From contig PABJ01000138.1 in the NCBI GenBank assembly GCA_002699105.1, forward strand, positions 1-33,372: a DNA stretch of 33,372 nt. The letters are read 5' to 3'. This DNA is from Ectothiorhodospiraceae bacterium (GTDB lineage: Bacteria > Bacteroidota > Ignavibacteria > SZUA-365 > GCA-2699105). Position 1 is the first letter of the stretch. Every line of letters begins with the position of its first letter. The position numbers were made by a program, and so were the translations under genes. The notes under the pieces were generated by a model that ran no database searches, was not told where the DNA came from, and worked only from the letters and a program-made list of their open reading frames with translations. Below are positions 24,942 through 32,241 of the stretch, in pieces.

Positions 24942-25533
24942 GGTACCTAATTTCGATGACGAACGTTTGCTGGGACTCAAAAACCGCGCGACAACTGACT
25001 TCTCGTTGCAATCCCAACATTTTTCGATTGAGGACGAGATTGCATTCAAAGTTAGGTTCTTGTAGGTTCTCTCTCTCAGCCCTTGCAATCGACATTACAT
25101 CCGTAACTGGGGCTGGGATGACAGTTTACGCATACAATTCTCCACAGTTAAATTGCCCGCCACTGTAGGCGTATACATCATCACAGTTGCATGATTGCAG
25201 GCTGTGATAAGTAGCTACTCCATTCGGGTGTCATTCGGCTCCCCACGTTTCTTGAAAGATGTGTCGTTTCGCCCGTTTATCCTCTTTGGCATTCAATGCG
25301 ATACTACAAGCTGTCGTCTTCCCCTCCTGGCTCAGTACTCCAATTGCGATACCCCGACCGCGATATCGATTCGGGACTGTGATCGTTCCCTCTTGTACCG
25401 ATGGTTCGTTTTTTACGTGCCAAGTGTCACAGATATAGGCTCCCAGTTCTCTTATTATAAGGAGACCTTGTCTCTTATTTAGCCACTTCCGATCTTGAAT
25501 TGCTCTCACTCCATCAACAGTTCTCAATGCTCT
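24942..25533. other. 592-base intergenic region upstream of cse1
   Basis: No gene is supported here. In an ordinary type I-E locus cas3 often lies at this position; no helicase or HD-domain sequence is visible on either strand. Short open frames exist on both strands (a 98-codon one at 25231-25527 on the minus strand and one of similar size on the plus strand) but neither has a recognisable motif. The right border of the integrated element and the promoter of the Cascade operon should both lie in this stretch. A TTATTATAAGG at 25451-25461 could contain a -10 box, without a clear -35 box. Confidence 0.5.
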
Positions 25534-26955
25534 ATGAACTACAATCTACTCGATGAACCCTGGATCCCCGTGCTATTTAGGGACGGGCGCTATGAGCGTC
25601 TCGGGATTACCGATACACTCACCAGGGCACATGAAATACGGCAGGTAGCCGCCAGCAACCCAATGGACCGTGTTGCGGTCCTGCGGTTTCTGCTTGCACT
25701 ACTCTACTGGTGCAAGGGCAATCCGCCTCGTGATGCCCAGACACAGCTACATGAACCGCTTCCATCAACCTGGTTCACAGCACTTACAGCACATCGAGGT
25801 GTGTTTGAGTTGTTTGGCAGCGGTAAACGTTTCTACCAATATGGCGGGCTAGGAAAGAAGAAACCGTTATCCGTGAACTCACTCATCCATGAGGTACCGA
25901 CAGGGACGAATATTAACCATTTCCGGCACTCGATCGACGGTGAAGACGGCCTCTGCCCCGCTTGCTGTGCTTTAGGACTCATCCGCCTGCCACTATTCAC
26001 AACCCAGGGAGGTCAGGGTAAAAGGCCCGGAGTGAATTTCAAACCCCCAATCTATCTCATCCCGGCTGGCGATAATCTGGCTGAGACGTTGCGCTTATCC
26101 TGGATGCAGATTAAGAACCTCGGTGCCCCAATATGGAATCGAGACACCTACCACATCCCGATAGACGGTGAAATCTTGTTTTTGGAGGCGCTGACTGCAC
26201 TCCCACGCAGGGTGTGGCTTCGCAATCCGGATATCGAAGACCGGTGCATCTCATGCGGTAGATTCACGGACCTTGTTAGGGAATGCGATTTCGAAGGCGC
26301 CCCGAAAAGGGAGCTACCTAATAGCTGGCAGGACCCGCACGTTGTGTATTTCCTCAATGAGGATGAGATCCGCTCAGCGCGTGCAGATAATACTATGAAG
26401 CCTGGTGGGTTCAGGACCGACCGTCCCTGGTCGAGGCTCATGGAGCGCTTTCTTGGTGCAGAATCCCTTGCCTCCAGAGATACCGATACTCGCTTCCTGA
26501 TCGTCGGCTTCGCATCTGATCAGACGAAATACATCGACGCTTGGGAACGTACATTCACACTACCTGCCAACACCAACAGGATAGCAGCATCCGATGCGAT
26601 AGACAGATGGTCGGCTGCCGGCGCAAGAATGCCGTGGCGGATAAAACATCCATCCCCACAGCGCAAACCATCATCGAACGAAAAGGCTATAATTGGCTCC
26701 ATCCGGCCGCATATAGAACACACAATTTCCTCGAACCTGACAGAGCTTGTTACTTGGGATGACGAATCCTGGAACGAGGCATCCATGGAGTACCGCAAGC
26801 TGATGGAGGGAGTTGCTGAATCACTATCCCCAGGTTACAGTACCGCTGCCGTTCGGCGCCGGGGATACCTGTCTCGCGTATTACCTGATTTGAGCCAGAA
26901 ACAGAACGACGTTTCAGAGACCGAACCGGAGGATGAGGAAGATGCAGATTCTTGA
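25534..26955 (+). CDS. casA: Type I-E Cascade large subunit Cse1 (Cas8e)
   Basis: This 473-residue protein begins MNYNLLDEPWIPVLFRDG, the characteristic Cse1 N-terminus, and ends in an acidic tail. In type I-E Cascade this subunit recognises the PAM, starts DNA unwinding and recruits Cas3. Two Cys groups are visible, C141/C144/C145 (CPACC) and C238/C241 (CISC) with C251, which could together bind zinc. The frame extends to 25495, but the ATG at 25534 matches the family start; no strong ribosome binding site is seen. The end overlaps cse2 by 14 bases. Because no cas3 is present, whether the Cas3 docking surface survives is an open point. Confidence 0.93.
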   Translation: MNYNLLDEPWIPVLFRDGRYERLGITDTLTRAHEIRQVAASNPMDRVAVLRFLLALLYWCKGNPPRDAQTQLHEPLPSTWFTALTAHRGVFELFGSGKRFYQYGGLGKKKPLSVNSLIHEVPTGTNINHFRHSIDGEDGLCPACCALGLIRLPLFTTQGGQGKRPGVNFKPPIYLIPAGDNLAETLRLSWMQIKNLGAPIWNRDTYHIPIDGEILFLEALTALPRRVWLRNPDIEDRCISCGRFTDLVRECDFEGAPKRELPNSWQDPHVVYFLNEDEIRSARADNTMKPGGFRTDRPWSRLMERFLGAESLASRDTDTRFLIVGFASDQTKYIDAWERTFTLPANTNRIAASDAIDRWSAAGARMPWRIKHPSPQRKPSSNEKAIIGSIRPHIEHTISSNLTELVTWDDESWNEASMEYRKLMEGVAESLSPGYSTAAVRRRGYLSRVLPDLSQKQNDVSETEPEDEEDADS

Positions 26956-27508
26956 ACTTGAAACTCGAGGCACTACGGGATTCGTCGGAAAACTTACGGC
27001 CCTAAAGGAGGGCGATCTTGCCGTACTTCGCGGATTGGCAAATCAGCCGCTTGACACGAGCCTGGAAGGATTTGATCTCTTTACCGGATTATGGTGGGGG
27101 TTGCGGCAGGCGGATAAATGGACCCCAGGCCGAGAGGTATCGTGGCTGGCATGTAAACTCTATGCGCAGAACCCACAACCTCAGCAAGACGGAGCGGCAC
27201 TCCCATTCCTTCTGCGCCAATATATGATGAGTCAATATGGAAATGATTTGGATGGGAGAGACCGGTTCTCGCAGAAATTGGACCGTCTACTCGCATCCTC
27301 GTTTGCAGAACTGGAATCCCAATTAACATGGGCAATCCGACTCGTACGCAGGGACGAACCAAAAGCGAAAAAAAACCCAGAGAGCAATGTCGGCGATCCC
27401 CGGGGTTTCGATTGGGTACATCTCATCAACAGCCTTTCTCACTGGGATAGAAGCACTACACGCACTAAATGGGCAGAACAATTTCTCAATATTCATACCG
27501 GAGTATAG
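26942..27508 (+). CDS. casB: Type I-E Cascade small subunit Cse2 (Cas11e)
   Basis: This 188-residue, mainly helical protein occupies the casB position. It shows FDLFTGLWWGLRQ, a typical Cse2 pattern of Arg/Trp-rich helices, RFSQKLDRLLASSFAELESQL, and WVHLINSLSHWDRS near the C-terminus, which resembles the Cse2 LL--L--W ending. Two copies normally line the belly of Cascade and hold the target strands. The ATG at 26942 was chosen because GGAGG at 26928-26932 is nine bases upstream; an ATG at 26933 abuts that site. It overlaps cse1 and is followed by cas7 after two bases. Confidence 0.9.
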   Translation: MQILELETRGTTGFVGKLTALKEGDLAVLRGLANQPLDTSLEGFDLFTGLWWGLRQADKWTPGREVSWLACKLYAQNPQPQQDGAALPFLLRQYMMSQYGNDLDGRDRFSQKLDRLLASSFAELESQLTWAIRLVRRDEPKAKKNPESNVGDPRGFDWVHLINSLSHWDRSTTRTKWAEQFLNIHTGV

Positions 27509-27510
27509 CT

Positions 27511-28689
27511 ATGTACATCACAATCCACATGATCCAAAATCACAGTCCGGCAAATCTCAATAGGGACGATCTCGGTGCCCCCAAGACCTGCTACTTCGGT
27601 GGTGCTTTGCGGTCTCGCATATCGAGTCAGTGTTTGAAACGCAGCATCCGGCTCAGCAGTGAATTCCGCGACTTGCTTGGTGGTATACGGACGCGCAGGC
27701 TGGCCGATATGCTTGTACAAGAAATTGAAGAAGCAGACATGAAGTCCGGCACCCGCAAAAAAGCCGTGAAGGTTCTAAAAAAATGCGGATTCGATACAAA
27801 AGAAAAAGCAGGCGAGGAGGGGCATGATCATACAGAGATGCTGATTTACACAACTCGCAATGCAATCCGGGAAATGGCGGAGATCCTCAAAAACGCGAAC
27901 GGCGAGAGCGATGATGAGTTAGCAAAGAAATTCGGCGAGCTTATAGCCGAGAGGACAGCGGTTCCCGATATGGCACTGAGTGGAAGAATGCTCGAGCCTG
28001 GCAAGGCTGGCAAAGAAGTCTGGAAAAACAGGAACACAACAGTTGAAGCGGCTCTCCAGGTGGCGCATGCCCTCTCAACACATGAAGCGCGTCCGGAAGT
28101 AGACTATTACGTGGCAGCTGACGATGTGCGCGAACACGCCGAGGATGCGGGTGCTGGCTATGTTGACGAGGCCATGTACAACTCGGCATGCTTCTACAAG
28201 TACTTCTCCATTAACTGGGAGCAATTGGTGGGCAATCTGCAGGATAAGAAGGAACTCGCTGCGCATACAGTGGGCACATTCATTCTGGGTGCAGCCTTTG
28301 CGAATCCGAGCGGCAAGCAAAACAGCTTCGCAGCACACAATTTGCCGGATGGTATCGTGGTCGAACTCCGCAAGTCCCCCGTGAGCTACGCAAATGCCTT
28401 TGCACGGCCAGTTGAGAGCCGTGGTGAGCGAGGCGTCATTGAACAGAGTATTGCGCAGCTGGGGAGCTATATGAACGATCTGGATGCAGGATACGGAGGA
28501 CCGGAGCATCGGTTGTGGTTCTCTCCGAATGGCCGGCATACATTGAATGAAGGCGAGTCTTCATTCCAGAGTGAAGCGCTACGCTCCATTGACGATCTTA
28601 TCACCACTACGCTTACTAGACTGGGCTTCGAATGGGAAAAAGTACGTCAAGTGAAGGTCGATGCTGACGCGCTAAAGGCTGAATTATGA
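27511..28689 (+). CDS. casC: Type I-E Cascade backbone subunit Cas7 (Cse4)
   Basis: This 392-residue RAMP protein begins MYITIHMIQNHSPANLNRDDLGAPKTCYFGG followed by RSRISSQCLKRSIR, the classic Cas7e opening whose RNA-binding fold coats the crRNA spacer. AADDVREHAEDAGAGYVDEAMYNSACFYKYFSINW and KQNSFAAHNLPDGIVVELR are further Cas7e hallmarks. Six copies form the Cascade backbone in the model system. The ATG at 27511 follows GGAG and lies directly after the cse2 stop. The TGA overlaps the cas5 start (ATGA). It is somewhat longer than the E. coli protein (363 residues), with a Lys-rich insertion around residues 85-110. Confidence 0.95.
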   Translation: MYITIHMIQNHSPANLNRDDLGAPKTCYFGGALRSRISSQCLKRSIRLSSEFRDLLGGIRTRRLADMLVQEIEEADMKSGTRKKAVKVLKKCGFDTKEKAGEEGHDHTEMLIYTTRNAIREMAEILKNANGESDDELAKKFGELIAERTAVPDMALSGRMLEPGKAGKEVWKNRNTTVEAALQVAHALSTHEARPEVDYYVAADDVREHAEDAGAGYVDEAMYNSACFYKYFSINWEQLVGNLQDKKELAAHTVGTFILGAAFANPSGKQNSFAAHNLPDGIVVELRKSPVSYANAFARPVESRGERGVIEQSIAQLGSYMNDLDAGYGGPEHRLWFSPNGRHTLNEGESSFQSEALRSIDDLITTTLTRLGFEWEKVRQVKVDADALKAEL

Positions 28690-29852
28690 GTAGGCACACA
28701 CTTTTTCTCAGACTGGAAGGACCGCTCCAGGCGTGGGGTGGCCACGAAGCGAAATTCGTCATACGCAGGTGTGCAGAAGCTCCCACAAAATCAGCCATCA
28801 TTGGGATGCTGCTTGCTGCCAAGGGTATCGACCGGAGCAAAGCAGTAGAGGAAAATTGGCTATCTGAGCTATCACAGCTCTCGATGGGTGTGAGGATCGA
28901 TAGACCTGGTGTGCGCTGGTGGGATTATCACACGGTTGGAGCAGATATAGGTACCCACTCTGCGCAGGGCAAGGTGAAACGGACCGCCGCTACAGGTGAG
29001 ATCGAGACGTTTGTATCCCGAAGGGAATACCTCTGCGACGCGAGCTTTCTCGTTGCTCTGCAGGGTGATGCAGATCTTATGGAAAAACTCGCTACTGCGC
29101 TGGCTAATCCTGAATGGACGCCCTTTCTCGGGCGTAAATCCTGTCCACCAAGTGTACCGCTCCTAATGCGTGACAAAAACCCCTCTGAGCACGACTCACT
29201 CGAAGCAGCACTCCGTTCTCTGCCTTGGCAACCACGCATGCAGGGAGACAAGACACCGGATTCTTTGCATTGCATACTGGACTGGAAACCATCCGAGAAT
29301 GAACCAAACGCACCGCCTGATGCAGAAATCTGGTACGATATACCTCTCAGCTTCGATCCGCCTTCACATGCTCCACGGTTCATAGAGCGAATAGAGCTCG
29401 CTGTTGGAGGTCAGGACGGTGTCCCGGTTGCAGGTGTTCCGCTGGTGAGCAAAACACCCTCTCCCCCCCGACCGCGTGCAGACTACAGGAATTCAGAGTA
29501 CCAGACTGCCAGGCAGAACCGACTTGCACACGACCAATATCTCTGTGTGTTTTGCAAGTCACCTGCAAATACCGTCCAACACATCACGTATAGGAATGCC
29601 GGTGGCGCCGAACAGCAGGAGGACCTGCGTGCCCTTTGCCGCCTATGCCATGATGCAGTAACGATGATCGAGTACGGAGAAGGTATGGGTATGGATCGTG
29701 TGGACCCGAAAGACCCGAGATGGAGGAAGCAGATAATCGATAACCGAGCAAATATTGTTGAGCATCGTTCGCGTGAGAAAAAACGCCGCATGATGATCAA
29801 GGCAGACCCGGAGAGAGCAGCCAGATTCAAAGACGAAGAGGAGGACGACTGA
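28686..29852 (+). CDS. casD: Cas5e fused to a C-terminal HNH nuclease (Cas5-HNH)
   Basis: Residues 1-240 are a Cas5e: LFLRLEGPLQAWGGH at the start, APTKSAIIGMLLAA, VSRREYLCDASFLVAL and TPFLGRKSCPPSVPL. Ordinary Cas5e ends near here. This protein continues through a Pro-rich linker (about 241-265, with PSPPRPR) into an HNH endonuclease fold: C287 and C290, VQHITY with the likely general base H299, GGAEQQEDLRALC, and C318, C321, H322. The four Cys should bind a structural zinc. A basic, then acidic tail of about 60 residues follows. Cas5 caps the crRNA 5' handle and touches Cse1 near the PAM. With no cas3 in the window, the HNH domain is the likely target-DNA nuclease. The reading frame is continuous across the fusion. 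The residue before H299 is Gln298, where HNH enzymes usually have Asp or His. Confidence 0.93.
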   Translation: MSRHTLFLRLEGPLQAWGGHEAKFVIRRCAEAPTKSAIIGMLLAAKGIDRSKAVEENWLSELSQLSMGVRIDRPGVRWWDYHTVGADIGTHSAQGKVKRTAATGEIETFVSRREYLCDASFLVALQGDADLMEKLATALANPEWTPFLGRKSCPPSVPLLMRDKNPSEHDSLEAALRSLPWQPRMQGDKTPDSLHCILDWKPSENEPNAPPDAEIWYDIPLSFDPPSHAPRFIERIELAVGGQDGVPVAGVPLVSKTPSPPRPRADYRNSEYQTARQNRLAHDQYLCVFCKSPANTVQHITYRNAGGAEQQEDLRALCRLCHDAVTMIEYGEGMGMDRVDPKDPRWRKQIIDNRANIVEHRSREKKRRMMIKADPERAARFKDEEEDD

Positions 29853-30685
29853 TGTACTATTCGTATCTCATCATCGACACTGGCGGCAACCCCGATAGAC
29901 CGAGACCGGGACGGAACTGGATAAAAGATGTCTATGCCGTGCATCGCCGCCTATGTATGGGCTTCCCGTCTGATCAGAAACGCCAGTCCGACCCGCAATT
30001 CCTGGATGAGTTTGATATGGTTGGTTTTACATCGAACAGCCGTAGGCCGGACCTCCACAACGATACTCCTCGTGGGAAATCAAATCGTCCAAATTTCCTG
30101 TTCAGGATCGAAAACACGATCAGAGGTAACGAAACCCAGGCTGCAATCGTGGTTCGCTCTGAGAAGCCTCCAGACTGGGAATACGCATTTTGTAATGCTC
30201 GGACACTGCTCGCAAATGTTCCAATAATGGAGCCGCGTGTGTATAACCCCGAATTCAGGGTAGGGCAGAAACTTCAATACCGGATTCGCATGAATCTGAG
30301 TAAAAAAAGCAAGCTTGTCGCTGCTGAAAACGGCGAGAAGAATGAACTCTCTAAACCCAAACGAATGGCATTCACCTGGGAGCCTGACCGAAGCCGCGAT
30401 GAGCAAATCCAGGACTGGTTTGTGATGAAGACAGCAGGGAAGGGGCTGAATGTTCTTTCCTGTGAAGTAGAACAAATTGGCTGGGTACGCGGCTGGAAGC
30501 CTGAAGCCCGGCAAAAGGTGAACGGCAATTTTGAGAAGCACAGGCATCGTCTGCAGTACCGATCTGCAATGCTAAACGGTACGCTGGAAGTGACCAATCC
30601 CGAGGAATTCCACACGGCACTTACTGCCGGTATCGGCTCTGCGAAAGCATTCGGCTTTGGCTTGCTCTCAGTGCGTGAAGTATAG
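29852..30685 (+). CDS. casE: Type I-E crRNA endoribonuclease Cas6e (Cse3)
   Basis: This 277-residue ferredoxin-like RAMP nuclease cuts the repeat hairpin to make mature crRNAs and stays bound to the 3' handle. VYAVHRRLCMGFP places the catalytic histidine at residue 31, and the C-terminal glycine-rich loop GIGSAKAFGFG (260-270) is the Cas6e signature. NFLFRIENT and WVRGWKPEA lie between. The start overlaps the cas5-HNH stop (TGATG). A hairpin terminator candidate follows 20 bases after the stop, which separates the Cascade genes from the mini-array and cas1-cas2. Confidence 0.94.
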   Translation: MYYSYLIIDTGGNPDRPRPGRNWIKDVYAVHRRLCMGFPSDQKRQSDPQFLDEFDMVGFTSNSRRPDLHNDTPRGKSNRPNFLFRIENTIRGNETQAAIVVRSEKPPDWEYAFCNARTLLANVPIMEPRVYNPEFRVGQKLQYRIRMNLSKKSKLVAAENGEKNELSKPKRMAFTWEPDRSRDEQIQDWFVMKTAGKGLNVLSCEVEQIGWVRGWKPEARQKVNGNFEKHRHRLQYRSAMLNGTLEVTNPEEFHTALTAGIGSAKAFGFGLLSVREV

Positions 30686-30705
30686 CACGATGTTTCCCAC
30701 ACACT

Positions 30706-30733
30706 CGGGACGGTGCGCGTCCCGGCGATTTTT
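30706..30733 (+). terminator. Terminator candidate after cas6e
   Basis: CGGGAC (30706-30711) pairs with GTCCCG (30719-30724) around a 7-base loop, followed after GCGA by five T (30729-30733). The gap between stem and T run makes it imperfect, but it lies just after the Cascade operon and could end that transcript before the mini-array. Confidence 0.5.
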
Positions 30734-30767
30734 GACGTATTAGCTAACCATCTGGATCGACTCCGCG

Positions 30768-30857
30768 ATTCTCCCCACGCCCGTGGGGCTGTACCTCCAA
30801 GTGAAGAGGTTCAACTTGAAGCGGTGAATTCTTCCCCACCCTTGTGGGGCCCTATCC
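30768..30857 (+). CRISPR. One-spacer mini-array between cas6e and cas1
   Basis: Bases 30768-30795 match the 28-base repeat of the main array exactly. A 32-base spacer follows (30796-30827), then a degenerate repeat (30828-30857) that keeps ATTC, CCCCAC and GTGGGG but has one added T near its start, CCTT for the usual GCCC before GTGGGG, and a changed 3' end. A degenerate last repeat is typical of an array's distal end. The 40 bases before the first repeat do not resemble the leader of the main array. The spacer is one base shorter than the main-array norm and contains TTCAACTTGAA, an internal palindrome. It may be an old remnant or produce a dedicated crRNA-like regulatory RNA. Confidence 0.85.
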
Positions 30858-30886
30858 CATTCTAAATTCAAAACAGGAAGTTCGAC

Positions 30887-31876
30887 ATGAAAGAACATGA
30901 AGTGCCTGTAATGCCGTTAAAATCCCGAATATCAACGTTCACCGTCGAGCGTGGTGCCGTTGAACGTGAAGGGACTGCTTTGATCGTCCAGGATGCAACA
31001 GGAGTACGGGCACAAGTGCCAGTAGGCGCAATCGCCGCACTCATGCTAGAGCCGGGTACGACGATTACCCATGAGGCAATCAAGCTATGTGCGGAACATA
31101 AAACACTCATTTTATGGACTGGTGAAGCTGGAGTACGTATCTATTCTGCAGGTCAAGAGGGAGCGGCACATACCTACCGTCTTCTACGGCAAGCCCGGCT
31201 TGCACTCAGCGAGAAATCCCAGCTTGCTGTTGCCAGAGAAATGTACAGGTTACGATTCCGTGAAGAAGCCCCGTTGAAGCGATCCATTGAGCAATTGCGA
31301 GGGATGGAGGGTGCGCGCGTTCGCAATCGCTATCGTGAGTTGAGTCTTGAGTATGGAATCGAATGGAACGGGAGAAACTACGACCGAAAAGACTGGTGGG
31401 CTGGAGATCCCATTAACCGCGCGATCTCAGCAGCGAATAGTTGCCTTTATGGAATTTGTCATGCCGCAATACTCATCGCGGGGTACAGTGCAGCCATCGG
31501 ATTTGTTCACACTGGATACCCGCTAGCCTTTGTTCACGATATTGCTGATTTATACAAGATGGATATCGCCGTGCCCTTGGCATTCCGTCTCACCGCCGAG
31601 GATGAACATCATATCAGCGCAAAAGTGCGCCATGCACTCCGTGACGAGTTCCGCTCGACTGGATTGCTAGAAAAGCTCATCCCTCAAATCGAATCTGTTC
31701 TGAACGCAGGCGAGGAGGAAGGAACGCCACCTCCAGAGATAGCCGGCTCCCGAAGGGATGAAGACTTGGAGCCCGAGGATTTCCCATGGCTGCTCCACCT
31801 TGATCCCGAACAGCGATACGGTGGATATCCTCAAAGTGGTCAGGCGGGTAGTAATGCTCCAGATAAAGAGGTGTGA
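30887..31876 (+). CDS. cas1: CRISPR spacer integrase Cas1 (type I-E)
   Basis: This 329-residue integrase, with Cas2, inserts new spacers at the leader end. The metal-binding residues fall at E141 (MEGARVRNRYRELS), H208 (GFVHTGYPLAF) and D221 (HDIADLYK), the same numbering as the well-studied E. coli protein. AGGAAG precedes the ATG at a suitable distance. A Pro- and Glu-rich C-terminal tail after about residue 285 is normal for Cas1e in kind, if a little long. It follows the mini-array by 29 bases and is followed by cas2 after two bases. Confidence 0.96.
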   Translation: MKEHEVPVMPLKSRISTFTVERGAVEREGTALIVQDATGVRAQVPVGAIAALMLEPGTTITHEAIKLCAEHKTLILWTGEAGVRIYSAGQEGAAHTYRLLRQARLALSEKSQLAVAREMYRLRFREEAPLKRSIEQLRGMEGARVRNRYRELSLEYGIEWNGRNYDRKDWWAGDPINRAISAANSCLYGICHAAILIAGYSAAIGFVHTGYPLAFVHDIADLYKMDIAVPLAFRLTAEDEHHISAKVRHALRDEFRSTGLLEKLIPQIESVLNAGEEEGTPPPEIAGSRRDEDLEPEDFPWLLHLDPEQRYGGYPQSGQAGSNAPDKEV

Positions 31877-31878
31877 AC

Positions 31879-32166
31879 ATGGTAGTTTATTCGGTCGAAT
31901 GCGCACCGCAGCGGCTTCGAGGTGTACTTTCACGTTACTGCCTGGAGATAAGGGCGGGACTGTTTGTTGGACGTCTAGACGCGCGAATGCGCGAGCTATT
32001 GTGGGAAAAGATCCTCGATCTTGCCAAAGAGGATACAAATGCGGTAATGATCTGGCGGACTCCGACCGAACAGGGTTACAGCATGCGCCAGTATGGCGAA
32101 GACGCCCGCAATTGCGTTGAGATGGATGGGATTTGGCTTATCGAATACGAGGGGGCAAGGTCCTGA
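31879..32166 (+). CDS. cas2: Cas2 (type I-E)
   Basis: This 95-residue protein begins MVVYSVECAPQRLRGVLSRYCLEIRAGLFVGRLDARMRELLW, the standard Cas2e pattern (P-RLRG-L--W--E---G--VG). It forms the central dimer of the Cas1-Cas2 integrase. The ATG at 31879 follows AGAGG; a GTG at 31873 inside the cas1 end is a less likely start. It lies immediately before the leader, as in most type I-E loci. No nuclease domain is fused to it. Confidence 0.94.
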   Translation: MVVYSVECAPQRLRGVLSRYCLEIRAGLFVGRLDARMRELLWEKILDLAKEDTNAVMIWRTPTEQGYSMRQYGEDARNCVEMDGIWLIEYEGARS

Positions 32167-32241
32167 GTAGCATTGTGCGCTACCAGCTCGTTCGTTGAGC
32201 AATTCTTTTGGAAAAATGGCGAATATGACGATATTTCAAGT
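32167..32241 (+). promoter_or_regulatory. Leader of the main CRISPR array
   Basis: The 75 bases between the cas2 stop and the first repeat should hold the array promoter and the signals for leader-end integration. They include a short inverted pair GTAGC/GCTAC (32167-32171 and 32179-32183) and an A/T-rich stretch TTCTTTTGGAAAAATGG that could bend or bind a factor. No clear promoter boxes are seen. Confidence 0.6.

Noticed and set aside
21072-25191. GTTGCATG occurs both before the recombinase gene and near 25184, as a possible pair of attachment repeats.
   Set aside because: Eight bases over this distance are not convincing, and flanking sequence does not match.
25420-25426. CCAAGTG about 110 bases upstream of cse1 matches positions 2-8 of the mini-array spacer, suggesting self-regulation of the cas promoter.
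   Set aside because: Only seven bases match, position 1 differs, pairing does not continue, and the flanking CGT is not a known I-E PAM. A match of this length is expected by chance in a region this size several times in a hundred.
25231-25527. A 98-codon frame on the minus strand upstream of cse1.
   Set aside because: No recognisable motif, no good ribosome binding site, and a similar-sized open frame on the opposite strand; not strong enough to call a gene.
29483-29700. The HNH segment as a separate mobile HNH (homing-type) gene inserted next to cas5.
   Set aside because: The frame is continuous from Cas5 through the HNH to the shared TGATG junction with cas6e, and there is no internal start with a ribosome binding site.
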